64,000 nt of DNA, from assembly GCF_005885635.1 (NCBI RefSeq), contig NZ_VATY01000001.1, positions 1,984,001 through 2,048,000 on the forward strand, read 5' to 3'. Positions 53,270-62,867 of this stretch are shown one piece after another. Each line of letters opens with the position of its first letter. Within the stretch, counting starts at the first letter, position 1. The translations under genes were made by a program, and so were the position numbers. Origin of the DNA: Maribacter algarum (ex Zhang et al. 2020). GTDB lineage: Bacteria > Bacteroidota > Bacteroidia > Flavobacteriales > Flavobacteriaceae. The notes beneath the pieces are model-generated. The model searched no databases and was not told where the DNA came from. It saw nothing but the letters and a program-made list of their open reading frames with translations.

Positions 53270-56200
53270 CATTTATGGCACCGATATTTTTTTTCATTAA
53301 AGTATTTAAGGCGCTGACTTCAACATCCAATTCCTTTTTGATTTCCTCAAAAAATTCTATTGATTGGTTTGTTGGCGGATAATCTCCTCTTTGGGAATCG
53401 GCCAACAAAAATGCTAATCGATTGTTGATGCGAATACCATAGTTCAAAGGATCTTGTCTACTTTGGTTCTTCGTCATATGAATATTATTTTCAATAACCT
53501 CCATCTTTGTTTTGAAATCCTTTATCAAATTCTGTAATTCCTTATTATCTTTTGTTTTGTCAGCTAAATAGTCCAAATCTTTTTTTACGGAACGAATATC
53601 GACTATTGCTTCATTAGCACGACTTACTTGATCTCGAACTTTGAGTAGAAAGTCAAATTGATTTTTGAAATCATCAGAACTATTAGGAAGCCTAGGGTCT
53701 TTTACAATTTTAAACTCCTGTTCTTGGGATTTTCCATTATAAGTCAAGCGGACTTTATATTTTCCAGGAACAGCTTTTGGGCCTACATTAGGAGAAGAGT
53801 ACAAAACCATTCCTTCAAATGACTTGAAACCCGGATATCTCATATTCCAGACTAATTGATTTCCTCCTGATTTGATTTTTAACTTTTTGGGTGAGGATGG
53901 GTCATTTTTCATCTCTGCGGCCGCGGTAGAAAAACGTTGAATTAATGTATCATCCATTTGCAAAATATCAAGATGCAAAGTATCGGTTTCTTTATTATTG
54001 GAAATGTAGTAATTAATGATAGCTCCGTTTGGATGGTTTTCTCCTTCAAGTTTCGGGTTGACTTTTCCCCATCCAGACTGTTGCATTCTGTAGGCATGGT
54101 CAGGTTTGTATAAAAATGCTTCGCTTTTTGAAATTTCTGCAGATAACTGATGTAGTGGAGTAAGGTCATCAATCATCCAAAAACTTCGTCCATGAGTAGC
54201 AGCTATCAAATCATTGTCTCGAACCTCTAAATCACGAATAGCGGTAATGGGTAAGTTCAATTGAAAAGGTTTCCAGCTAGCCCCATCATCAAAAGAGACG
54301 TACATGCCCCATTCGGTGCCCGCGTATAAAAGTCCTTCTCGAACCTTATCCGTACGAACAACTCTGGTATAATGATTTGATTTAATACCTTTTGTGATAC
54401 GGTTCCATGTTTTTCCATAATCTGTTGTCTTATATAAATAAGGAGTGTAGTCACCAAACTTATAGGAGGTAGCTGCGACATAAGCAGTTCCTTTTTTGAA
54501 CGGACTTGGATCTATACTATTTATCATATTCAATTTTGGGGACATACTCTCTGGGGGAGTTATATTCTCCCAATTCTGTCCGTTGTTTTTGGTAATTTGT
54601 ATATGTCCGTCATCGGTACCGATCCAGATGACTCCTTCCTCAAGTGGGGATTCATTAATCACAAAAATATTGGAATAGAATTCTGCCCCAGTATTATCCT
54701 GTGTAATTAGCCCACCAGAGGATTTAATGGTCTTTGGAATTGCTCTTGTCAAATCAGGAGATATGGTTTGCCAACTTTGACCTTCATCGGCTGTCATGTG
54801 CAAATAATTCGAGCCCGCGTATAGTTTGTTGGAATCATGAATACTGAACTTTACAGGAAAATTCCAATTGAAACGGTATTTCATTACTTCCGCACCGGAA
54901 CCAGCTGGATTGTCAGGCCATACATTTACAGAGCGCGTTTGTCCAATGGTGTGGTCCTGACGCATCATATATCCTTTGAACGTACCTCCATAAACAATTT
55001 CATTATTTTTTGGGTCGGGGGCAAGGTGCGCACTTTCGCCTCCGGCTGTAGACTCCCAATGACTATCAGTAATTGCCTTTCCCGAAGTTCTATGAGAAAT
55101 ACGCACTGTGCTATTATCTTGTTGAGCGCCATAAATTCGATAAGGAAATGCATTGTCAGTCGATACACGATAGAATTGTGCAGTAGGTTGATTGTGATAT
55201 GTAGTCCAATTGTTGCCTCCGTCATTTGAAATTTGAGCTCCGCCATCATCGGCGATGACCATTCTATTATTGTTATTTGGGTCAATCCATAGATCGTGAT
55301 GGTCGCCGTGTGGTGCATTCTTTAGGGTAAAGGTTTTCCCTCCATCGGTTGAAACACCATAGCTCACGTTCATCACATACAATTTGTCCACATTTTGGGT
55401 ATCCGCCGTTAAGCGACTGTAATACCAAGCTCGCTGACGAAGTGCCCGATTTTGGTTCACTTTTTTCCAAGTTTTTCCCGCGTCGTCAGAACGATAAACA
55501 CCACCTTCGTCGGCTTCTATTATGGTCCAAATTCGATTTGAGTCAACAGGCGAAACGGCTATTCCAACAATTCCCCAAGGGCCTTTAGGGAGTCCAGGCA
55601 ATTTCGAAATATCGTTCCAAGTATCTCCGCCATCCGTACTTTTGAATAGCTTGCTATCGGGTCCGCCACTATCCATACGATACCCATTACGTTTCATTTG
55701 CCAAGTCGCAGCATACAACACTCGTGGATTATTTGGGTCTATGACCAAATCACCAGCACCCGCCTTGTCACTTTCATATAAAATCTTCTCCCAGGTAGTG
55801 CCTCCGTCCGAAGAGCGAAATACGCCTCTGGTTACATTTGGTATCCAGAGATTTCCTATGGCGGCTACATATACTATATCGGGGTTAGTAGGATGAATAC
55901 GAATTCTAGAAATATGTTCCGAACCTTCCAACCCGATGAAGGTCCATGTCTCTCCTGCATCCAAACTTTTCCAAACCCCATTGCCGGAAGAGACATTCCC
56001 ACGAAGTGTTTGTTCTCCTTCGCCCACATAAATAATATTTGGGTCTGATTCCGAGACTGCTACGGCCCCAATAGAACCGCCAAAATAGCCGTCGGAAATA
56101 CATTCCCAAGTACTTCCGGAATCCGTGGTTTTCCAAACTCCTCCGCCTGCAGTACCCATATAATATAGATTAGGATTATTAACTACTCCAGTAGCTGTTC

Positions 56201-56366
56201 CTGCTCGACCACCACGAAAGGGACCAAGCTGCCGCCATTTCATTCCATCATACAAAGACTCCTGATATGATGTCGTGACAGTTTTCTTATTTCTGCGTTG
56301 CGCTTGATTCGATTGATAGGGTACTACAAGAAATAGTATCAAAAATGAGATGTAAAGATTTTTCAT
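53226..56366 (-). CDS. Large exported Asp-box (BNR/VPS10-sortilin-like) propeller protein
   Basis: 1046 residues from the ATG at 56366, which begins a proper signal peptide (NLYISFLILFLVVPYQSNQAQ); an upstream TTG is not favoured. Residues about 40-720 form one or two propellers. I count eleven Asp-box motifs of the form S-x-D-x-G-x-T-W, for example TTDSGSTW, SLDAGETW, SSDGGTTW, SDDAGKTW, TKNNGQNW and SFDDGASW. The first blade reads WRQLGPFRGGRAGTATGVVNNP, a VPS10/sortilin-like opening found in many Bacteroidota proteins. A beta-sandwich region (about 770-890, including GNQLVWNMRYPGFKSFEGM) and a helical C-terminus follow. No glycosidase catalytic signature is recognised and the function is unknown; it is probably periplasmic or on the surface. 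Confidence 0.85.
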   Translation of the reverse strand: MKNLYISFLILFLVVPYQSNQAQRRNKKTVTTSYQESLYDGMKWRQLGPFRGGRAGTATGVVNNPNLYYMGTAGGGVWKTTDSGSTWECISDGYFGGSIGAVAVSESDPNIIYVGEGEQTLRGNVSSGNGVWKSLDAGETWTFIGLEGSEHISRIRIHPTNPDIVYVAAIGNLWIPNVTRGVFRSSDGGTTWEKILYESDKAGAGDLVIDPNNPRVLYAATWQMKRNGYRMDSGGPDSKLFKSTDGGDTWNDISKLPGLPKGPWGIVGIAVSPVDSNRIWTIIEADEGGVYRSDDAGKTWKKVNQNRALRQRAWYYSRLTADTQNVDKLYVMNVSYGVSTDGGKTFTLKNAPHGDHHDLWIDPNNNNRMVIADDGGAQISNDGGNNWTTYHNQPTAQFYRVSTDNAFPYRIYGAQQDNSTVRISHRTSGKAITDSHWESTAGGESAHLAPDPKNNEIVYGGTFKGYMMRQDHTIGQTRSVNVWPDNPAGSGAEVMKYRFNWNFPVKFSIHDSNKLYAGSNYLHMTADEGQSWQTISPDLTRAIPKTIKSSGGLITQDNTGAEFYSNIFVINESPLEEGVIWIGTDDGHIQITKNNGQNWENITPPESMSPKLNMINSIDPSPFKKGTAYVAATSYKFGDYTPYLYKTTDYGKTWNRITKGIKSNHYTRVVRTDKVREGLLYAGTEWGMYVSFDDGASWKPFQLNLPITAIRDLEVRDNDLIAATHGRSFWMIDDLTPLHQLSAEISKSEAFLYKPDHAYRMQQSGWGKVNPKLEGENHPNGAIINYYISNNKETDTLHLDILQMDDTLIQRFSTAAAEMKNDPSSPKKLKIKSGGNQLVWNMRYPGFKSFEGMVLYSSPNVGPKAVPGKYKVRLTYNGKSQEQEFKIVKDPRLPNSSDDFKNQFDFLLKVRDQVSRANEAIVDIRSVKKDLDYLADKTKDNKELQNLIKDFKTKMEVIENNIHMTKNQSRQDPLNYGIRINNRLAFLLADSQRGDYPPTNQSIEFFEEIKKELDVEVSALNTLMKKNIGAINEKVTSDKIPMISLK

Positions 56367-56570
56367 GATGGTCGGTTTAAACAAGGTTGCGATAGAAATC
56401 AAAAGGAAGGACTATCAAATTTCCAGAAAAATTGCAGTTTAAATTTAAACAAAAATAGTGGGAGTTTCTTAGTTGGTATCTGTTCTATTTGTGGTATAGA
56501 ATTTTGGTGATACTCTAGTGATTTAAGAGGTATATATAATAAGGTATAGGACGAAATTAAAAAATTGAAC

Positions 56571-56578
56571 TACTTTTG
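56571..56578 (+). promoter_or_regulatory. Putative -7 element of topA
   Basis: TACTTTTG exactly matches TAnnTTTG, 20 bases before the topA start codon. The -33 element is not clear. Confidence 0.45.
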
Positions 56579-56597
56579 TTGGCTCAAAAACTAATTG

Positions 56598-59096
56598 ATG
56601 GCTAAGAATTTAGTAATAGTAGAGTCGCCTGCAAAGGCCAAAACGATAGAAAAGTTTTTAGGTAAGGACTTCAAGGTGGAGTCCAGTTTTGGTCATATCG
56701 CTGACTTGCCTTCTAAAGAACTAGGCGTAGATGTAGATAATGATTTTCAGCCAAAGTATATTGTTGATGATGACAAGAAAGCCTTGGTAAAAAAACTAAA
56801 AGACCTTGCTAAGAAAGCTGAAGTTATTTGGTTGGCCAGTGATGAGGATCGTGAAGGGGAAGCTATTTCTTGGCACTTGTCTGAGACCTTGGGCTTGGAT
56901 AAAGACAAAACAAAACGTATTGTTTTTAATTCAATTACAAAATCTGCTATTCAAAAGGCAATTGAAAACCCGCGTGAAATAAATTACAACTTAGTAAATG
57001 CACAGCAAGCTAGACGTGTTTTAGATCGACTTGTTGGATATCAGTTATCGCCCGTTTTATGGAAGAAGATAAAACCAGGCTTATCTGCAGGTCGTGTACA
57101 ATCAGTAGCTGTTCGTTTGATTGTTGAAAGGGAGCGAGACATTGAAGCTTTTACCCCAGTAGCGTCATTTCGTATTTCAGCTCAATTTAAGACTGCAGAA
57201 GGAAATGTTTTTACAGCGAAGTTGAACAAGACTTTTCCATCTAAGGAAACAGCCGAAGCTTTCCTAAAGCAAAATATGGGAGCCAATTTCTCAGTTGGTA
57301 GTCTAGATAAAAAACCAGCGAAGAAATCTCCGTCAGCTCCATTTACGACTTCTACTTTGCAGCAGGAAGCGTCACGTAAATTGTATTTTTCTGTTGGAAG
57401 AACTATGCAAGTTGCTCAACGTTTGTATGAAGCAGGTTTGATTACGTATATGAGAACCGATAGTGTGAATCTTTCCGGTGAGGCAATCAATGCGGCTAAA
57501 GAAACCATTGTCAATAACTATGGGGAAGCGTATAGCAATGTTCGTAATTACAAAGGAAAATCCAAAGGAGCACAAGAAGCTCACGAAGCGATTCGTCCGA
57601 CTAACATGGCAAATCAATCGCCTTCTTTGGAGCGTGACCAGCAAAAGTTATATGAACTAATCTGGAAACGAACCATAGCATCTCAAATGAGTGATGCGCA
57701 GTTAGAAAGAACCAACGTTAAGATAACCGCAAATAACCATTCAGAGGTATTCACTGCAAATGGAGAGGTTATCAAATTTGATGGTTTTCTCAAGGTTTAT
57801 ATGGAAGGACTGGATGAAGAAGATGCAGCAGAGGAGCAAGAAGATATGTTGCCGGCAATGAGTGTTGGGGATACTTTGCTGAATAATTTTATTACGGCTA
57901 CGGAGCGTTTTTCAAGACCTCCATATCGTTTTACGGAAGCATCGCTAGTAAAGAAATTAGAGGAGTTGGGTATAGGAAGACCATCAACATATGCTCCAAC
58001 GATTTCTACTATTGTGAATAGAAAATATGTTGAAAAAGGAACTGTAGAAGGTACAGAGAGAAAGTATGTTCAGCTGGTTTTGGAGGCAAATGATTTGAAA
58101 GAAAAGAACCTTTCAGAGATGGTAGGTTCGGATAAAGGAAAATTGGTTCCAACGGATATCGGAATGATCGTAAATGATTTTCTGGTAAGTAATTTTTCTG
58201 CTGTATTGGACTATAATTTCACGGCAAAAGTAGAAGAAGATTTTGATGAAATAGCTGAAGGTCAGGAAGATTGGCAGAAGGTTATGAAAGCATTTTACAA
58301 AGATTTTCATCCTATAGTAAAGGATGTTGAGGAGAATGCAGATCGTGCCAGTGGTGAGCGAATTTTAGGTGAAGATCCAAAATCAGGAAAACGGGTTTCG
58401 GTTCGCTTGGGACGATTTGGACCAATGGTGCAAATAGGTACTGTAGATGATGAAGAGAAACCAACTTTTGCAAGTCTCTTGCCTGACCAATCTTTAAATA
58501 CCATAACATTTGAAGAGGCTATGGATTTGTTTAAACTGCCAAGAAAACTTGGGGTTTATAAAGGTGAGGAAGTGCTGGCAAATGTAGGGCGCTTTGGGCC
58601 TTATGTGAAATTTGGAGCAAAGTTTATCTCGATGGATAAAGGTGAAAGTGCTATGGAAATCGAAATGGATAGGGCCATCGAATTAATTATTGCAAAAGAG
58701 AAAGCAGATGCTCCAATAGCCGCTTACGAAGGAAAAGATGTTACTAAGGGGACAGGTCGTTTTGGACCTTTCATCAAGTGGGATGGAATGTTTATTAATG
58801 TAAATAAAAAGTATGATTTTGATAACCTTAGCCAAGCAGATATTGAAGAGTTAATCGAGGTTAAGAAGCAAAAGGAAATCGATAAACTTATTCAAGAATG
58901 GCCCGAAGAAGGTATTCGAATTGAGAAGGCGAGATGGGGTCGTCATAACATAATTAAAGGAAAAATAAAGGTTGAGATTGCCAAGACCGTTGATGCGACG
59001 AAAGTATCTTTAGAAGAAGCAAAGAAGCTTATTGAAAAGAAAATGCCAAAGAAAAAAGCAAAGGCCAAAACTAAAGCAAAAGCTAAGAAGAAGTAA
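56598..59096 (+). CDS. topA: DNA topoisomerase I TopA
   Basis: 832 residues from the ATG at 56598. A type IA topoisomerase that relaxes negative supercoils. The N-terminal Toprim domain starts KNLVIVESPAKAKTIEKFLG and contains the acidic WLASDEDREGEAISWHL. The active-site Tyr is in AGLITYMRTDSVNLS. The C-terminus has no zinc fingers. It contains three to four repeats of the Topo_C type (GRFGPMVQIG, GRFGPYVKFG and GRFGPFIKWDG) and ends in a Lys-rich tail (KKMPKKKAKAKTKAKAKKK). It precedes the arginase-like and gld genes. Confidence 0.97.
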   Translation: MAKNLVIVESPAKAKTIEKFLGKDFKVESSFGHIADLPSKELGVDVDNDFQPKYIVDDDKKALVKKLKDLAKKAEVIWLASDEDREGEAISWHLSETLGLDKDKTKRIVFNSITKSAIQKAIENPREINYNLVNAQQARRVLDRLVGYQLSPVLWKKIKPGLSAGRVQSVAVRLIVERERDIEAFTPVASFRISAQFKTAEGNVFTAKLNKTFPSKETAEAFLKQNMGANFSVGSLDKKPAKKSPSAPFTTSTLQQEASRKLYFSVGRTMQVAQRLYEAGLITYMRTDSVNLSGEAINAAKETIVNNYGEAYSNVRNYKGKSKGAQEAHEAIRPTNMANQSPSLERDQQKLYELIWKRTIASQMSDAQLERTNVKITANNHSEVFTANGEVIKFDGFLKVYMEGLDEEDAAEEQEDMLPAMSVGDTLLNNFITATERFSRPPYRFTEASLVKKLEELGIGRPSTYAPTISTIVNRKYVEKGTVEGTERKYVQLVLEANDLKEKNLSEMVGSDKGKLVPTDIGMIVNDFLVSNFSAVLDYNFTAKVEEDFDEIAEGQEDWQKVMKAFYKDFHPIVKDVEENADRASGERILGEDPKSGKRVSVRLGRFGPMVQIGTVDDEEKPTFASLLPDQSLNTITFEEAMDLFKLPRKLGVYKGEEVLANVGRFGPYVKFGAKFISMDKGESAMEIEMDRAIELIIAKEKADAPIAAYEGKDVTKGTGRFGPFIKWDGMFINVNKKYDFDNLSQADIEELIEVKKQKEIDKLIQEWPEEGIRIEKARWGRHNIIKGKIKVEIAKTVDATKVSLEEAKKLIEKKMPKKKAKAKTKAKAKKK

Positions 59097-59118
59097 ATAA
59101 CCTCTGTAAATAATATAC

Positions 59119-59154
59119 AAATCCCTTCTTTTGAATAGTCATCCGAAGGGATTT
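59119..59154 (+). terminator. Probable terminator of topA
   Basis: A 10-bp perfect stem (AAATCCCTTC / GAAGGGATTT) with a 16-base loop lies 22 bases after the topA stop. The following ACTATTTCTTG is only moderately T-rich. Confidence 0.6.
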
Positions 59155-59191
59155 ACTATTTCTTGTTTATTTATAAAATTACAATCAGCTA

Positions 59192-59223
59192 TTGTTTTTA
59201 TGGTAGTACTCTAGCTAACTTTG
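59192..59223 (+). promoter_or_regulatory. Promoter of the arginase-like/gld run
   Basis: TTG at 59192-59194, a 21-base spacer and TAACTTTG at 59216-59223 fit the Bacteroidota consensus. Transcription would start about 40 bases before the ATG at 59269, which argues against a start at the TTG at 59221. Confidence 0.6.
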
Positions 59224-59268
59224 AAATCAATACGGGTACCCACCCTTAACCATAAATTACTCAACCCA

Positions 59269-60426
59269 ATGGCATTTGATTTCTTAGTCCCCATAGAAGA
59301 TAAGGTATTGGCTCATACAGAACTGCTACCACCACAATCTTTAGGAAAGAACGTTCATAAGCATACCGTTCGAGATGGACTTCCTGTTTTAGCCATTGCT
59401 TCCCTAGCTATAATTGGGGTTAAAGAATCGCGTAACGCGTTTGAAAAGAAACCCGAAAAACTTGATGTTTCAGCTATTCGAATACAACTATATAAGTTGT
59501 TAATGGGTAACTGGAATTCTACGATAGTAGATATGGGTGATATTGAAGAAGGAGAATCGGTTGAAGACACCTACTTTGTGGTTAAAGAAATTGTTGCGGG
59601 TTTAATTGAAGAAAATGTAATTCCAATTATAATAGGCGCAACTCAAGATGTTACCTATCCTGCATATAGAGCTTTCGATGGAATAAAAGATATGATAAAT
59701 CTCGTGGCTGTTGATAGTCGTTTTGACTTCGGAATGGAAGATGAATTGATTTCCTCTCATTCGTATATGAGTAAGATTATTACAGATAGACCAAATAACC
59801 TTTTTAACTTTTCGAATATTGGTTACCAGAGTTATTTCAACGCTCAAGAGGAAATTGATTTGATGGAGCGTCTCTTTTTTGATGCTTATCGCTTAGGGGA
59901 TTTGATTAATGATGTTACCCTTGCCGAACCTGTTTTACGTAATGCACACATGGTTAGTTTAGATGCACGCTCTATAAGAGCGGCCGATATCGGATACTCT
60001 AATAATTTCTCTCCAAATGGGTTTACCGGAAGAGAGATTTGTGCTATTTCGCGCTATGCCGGAATAAGTGATAACGTAAGTGTTTTTGGTATTTATGAAA
60101 TGGAGAATTCCAATCAATCAAGCCAGCTGATGGCCCAAATCATCTGGTACTTCATAGAAGGCTTTAATTTTCGGATAAAAGAGTCCCCATATTCGAATTC
60201 TGAAGCCTTTACCAAGTACACCGTTCCAACTGAGACTGAGCAGTTAATCTATTATAAGAGTCATTTCACCGAAAGATGGTGGGTTGAGGTACCATCTATT
60301 TTCCCCTCAAATACTAAACTCGAATCATCTTCGTTATTACCCTGCACCGAAAAGGACTATTTAGACGCTTGTGATCAAAACATTCCTGAGAGGTGGTTTA
60401 AGGCTTATAAGAAAGGCTTTAATTAA
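59269..60426 (+). CDS. Arginase/formimidoylglutamase-fold protein with a degenerate metal site
   Basis: 385 residues from the ATG at 59269. The ureohydrolase fold is recognisable, but the metal-binding motifs are altered. GGDHS is replaced by GATQD (His lost), DAHxD by DSRFD (His replaced by Arg), and SxDxDxxDP by SLDARSIRAAD (second Asp replaced). Three of the six Mn ligands of arginase are therefore missing, and catalysis of the usual type is unlikely. Proteins like this are generally labelled formimidoylglutamase, and from memory they occur next to gldK in other flavobacteria. I infer a non-enzymatic or altered role associated with gliding and type IX secretion. It lies between topA and gldK and has its own promoter. 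Confidence 0.8.
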   Translation: MAFDFLVPIEDKVLAHTELLPPQSLGKNVHKHTVRDGLPVLAIASLAIIGVKESRNAFEKKPEKLDVSAIRIQLYKLLMGNWNSTIVDMGDIEEGESVEDTYFVVKEIVAGLIEENVIPIIIGATQDVTYPAYRAFDGIKDMINLVAVDSRFDFGMEDELISSHSYMSKIITDRPNNLFNFSNIGYQSYFNAQEEIDLMERLFFDAYRLGDLINDVTLAEPVLRNAHMVSLDARSIRAADIGYSNNFSPNGFTGREICAISRYAGISDNVSVFGIYEMENSNQSSQLMAQIIWYFIEGFNFRIKESPYSNSEAFTKYTVPTETEQLIYYKSHFTERWWVEVPSIFPSNTKLESSSLLPCTEKDYLDACDQNIPERWFKAYKKGFN

Positions 60427-60548
60427 TCGATAAATTTTTTACAGTATAATCGGGTTTGATACAATAATTTGGTCAAATCGTAGTTTTAGAGTGTAGAATA
60501 AATAAGTGATTTACAGTTTATAACCATAATCGAAATTTAACCTAAAGT

Positions 60549-61904
60549 ATGAAGAAGCTATTGTTAGTATCTATAGCGTTTGTTTTTTTACTCACAAGTT
60601 GTGGGTCTAAATCAAAAGGAGAGCTAGTCGGAGTCCAAGGAAAGAAATGGTATCCGGAGAAACCTTACGGAATGGAATTGATTCCTCGAGGTTCTTTTAT
60701 CATGGGTAAGTCTGAAGAAGACCAAGCCAAAGTTCTCAACGCCCCTACAAAGACAGTAACCGTACGTTCCTTCTATATGGATGATACGGAAATAACGAAC
60801 AGTGAATACCGACAGTTTGTTGAGTGGGTACAAGATTCTATCGCTAGAACCAGATTAGCCATCCTTGCAGATGAGCTAGGTTTGAGTTCTGAAGATGGTG
60901 GAATTGGTGAGTATGCATTCAAACAAGCTGATACAACCAAAGCGTCAGTTTACGATAAGTACATGCTGGATAATTATTCCGGAATGGGAGATACTGGTTA
61001 TGAAGGTTATTCATTGAACAGAGATGAAGATCTTGTTTGGGATACTTCTGAATATCCAGATGAGTACTACACTGAAGTTATGGATTCATTGTACATTCCG
61101 GAAGAGGAGTCTTACAATGGTCAACGTACAATTGACGTAACAAAATTAAAATACAAATACAGCTGGATGGATATCGAAGCTGCTGCCAGATCTAAAACTG
61201 GAAGAAGAAAAGATTTCATCCGTCAAGAAGAATTGGAAATCTATCCTGACACCACAGTTTGGATTCGTGATTTCGAATACTCGTACAATGAGCCAATGCA
61301 TAATGACTATTTCTGGCATGATGCGTACAGCGATTATCCTGTAGTCGGAATTTCTTGGAAACAAGCACAGGCTTTCTGTAACTGGAGAACTAAGTTCAAA
61401 AATGACGATAACAAAAGTAGAGGTAGACAATTTGTAAACAAATTCAGATTACCTACTGAAGCGGAATGGGAATATGCAGCAAGAGGTGGAATCGAAGGAG
61501 GAACATACCCATGGGGTGGACCATATGTAATTAGTGATACAGGTTGCTTTATGGCAAACTTCAAACCACAACGAGGAGATTACGCAGCTGATGCCGCTCT
61601 CTATACAGTAGAAGCTAAGTCGTATGAACCAAATGACTTTAACTTGTATAATATGGCCGGTAATGTGGCAGAGTGGACAAACTCAAGCTACGACCCAAGT
61701 TCATATGAGTATGTTTCAACAATGAACCCGAACGGTGGTGATGGCGCCAACGCGAGAAAAGTTATTAGAGGTGGTTCTTGGAAAGATGTTGCCTACTTCT
61801 TACAAGTAAGTACAAGAGATTACGAATATTCTGATTCAGCACGTAGTTATATCGGTTTTAGAACCGTGCAAGATTACATGGGTGAAGAAGATTCAACACA
61901 ATAA
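60549..61904 (+). CDS. gldK: Gliding motility / type IX secretion lipoprotein GldK
   Basis: 451 residues with a lipoprotein signal (LLTSC, Cys19). The rest is a formylglycine-generating-enzyme (SUMF1) fold: MELIPRGSFIMGKSEEDQAK, VRSFYMDDTEITNSEYRQFVEW, YPVVGISWKQAQAFCNWRTK, RLPTEAEWEYAARGG, NMAGNVAEWTNSSYDP and VIRGGSWKD. GldK forms the periplasmic ring with GldN under the outer membrane in the type IX secretion system. The fold is used structurally, and catalytic activity is not expected. It starts the gldK-L-M order seen throughout the Bacteroidota. Confidence 0.97.
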   Translation: MKKLLLVSIAFVFLLTSCGSKSKGELVGVQGKKWYPEKPYGMELIPRGSFIMGKSEEDQAKVLNAPTKTVTVRSFYMDDTEITNSEYRQFVEWVQDSIARTRLAILADELGLSSEDGGIGEYAFKQADTTKASVYDKYMLDNYSGMGDTGYEGYSLNRDEDLVWDTSEYPDEYYTEVMDSLYIPEEESYNGQRTIDVTKLKYKYSWMDIEAAARSKTGRRKDFIRQEELEIYPDTTVWIRDFEYSYNEPMHNDYFWHDAYSDYPVVGISWKQAQAFCNWRTKFKNDDNKSRGRQFVNKFRLPTEAEWEYAARGGIEGGTYPWGGPYVISDTGCFMANFKPQRGDYAADAALYTVEAKSYEPNDFNLYNMAGNVAEWTNSSYDPSSYEYVSTMNPNGGDGANARKVIRGGSWKDVAYFLQVSTRDYEYSDSARSYIGFRTVQDYMGEEDSTQ

Positions 61905-62156
61905 AAACGACTAAAGGAAAACCAGTAGAAATAAATACACTTTTACGGGTATTTCAAAAATGAAAAGTAACTACTAATTTTATATCAACATTTTAAGAGA
62001 CTATGGCGGTCTTGAAAATTGAGAAAGAGTTAGCGTTACAAAAAGCTTAAATACAATAATTCAAATACACAAATCCAAAAAAATTTCCGAATAGTTCGGA
62101 AGCAACGTTAACCAAATCTTTTTATTAACATTAAATCTTAAATTAAACTATTAATT

Positions 62157-62810
62157 ATGGCACAGTCAAAATCAACAAAGAAACTTTTTAACATGGCCTA
62201 TGGCCTTGGAGCATCGGTAGTTATTATCGGAGCATTATTTAAAATCCTTCACTGGGAGTTCGGTCCACTTACTGGTGGTTTATTACTTGCAGTAGGTCTT
62301 ATTACTGAAGCACTTATTTTTGCAATTAGTGCATTCGAACCAGTAGATGACGAGTACGATTGGTCTTTAGTATACCCAGAATTAGCTGGTGGTGCTTCTA
62401 CCGGAGCTCAAAGCAACGAACTTGCTGAAATCAAAGAAACTGAAGCTTCTTTATCTGCTAAATTGGATAATCTTTTAGCTGAAGCTGGTGTTGATGCACA
62501 GCTTATGGAGAGCTTAGGTTCTAGTATTAGAAACTTCGAAGGTGCTGCCAAAGGTATTGCTCCAACAGTTGATGCAATGGAATCTACTCGTAAGTATTCT
62601 GATGAAATGGTACAAGCTGCCGCTCAGATGGAATCTTTGAACAGCCTTTACAAAGTACAATTAGAAAGTGCTAGTAAACAAGCTACAGCTAACGAAGAGC
62701 AATTGCAAAATGCTGCTGCTTTGAAAGAGCAAATGGAATCTTTAGCTACCAACCTTTCTTCATTGAATGGAGTATACGGTGGAATGTTAACCGCAATGAC
62801 CAGAAACTAA
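62157..62810 (+). CDS. gldL: Gliding motor stator protein GldL
   Basis: 217 residues. Two membrane helices lie at about 14-33 and 37-58, and the remainder is a cytoplasmic, Ala/Glu-rich coiled-coil region. Lys29, His32 and Glu51 match the membrane residues Lys27, His30 and Glu49 discussed for the proton-driven GldL5-GldM2 motor of Flavobacterium johnsoniae, shifted by two positions. GldL and GldM energise gliding and type IX secretion at the inner membrane. It is separated from gldK by 252 bases, which is long for this locus, and followed by gldM after 57 bases. Confidence 0.97.
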   Translation: MAQSKSTKKLFNMAYGLGASVVIIGALFKILHWEFGPLTGGLLLAVGLITEALIFAISAFEPVDDEYDWSLVYPELAGGASTGAQSNELAEIKETEASLSAKLDNLLAEAGVDAQLMESLGSSIRNFEGAAKGIAPTVDAMESTRKYSDEMVQAAAQMESLNSLYKVQLESASKQATANEEQLQNAAALKEQMESLATNLSSLNGVYGGMLTAMTRN

Positions 62811-62867
62811 TTGAGTTTTAGTTATAACGACCCCAAATCAAATAATAATTAAAACCAATTAGAAAAC

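Noticed and set aside
55522-55896. Open frames on the plus strand opposite the Asp-box gene
   Set aside because: They mirror repeated Asp-box codons and have no promoter, no family match and no plausible protein composition.
60549-61904. Active formylglycine-generating enzyme
   Set aside because: The fold is that of SUMF1, but the lipoprotein signal and the gldK-gldL-gldM order identify GldK, which is used structurally.
62003-62050. A 15-codon peptide gene between gldK and gldL (MAVLKIEKELALQKA)
   Set aside because: Too short to support without conservation or expression data; noted only as part of the unusual spacer.
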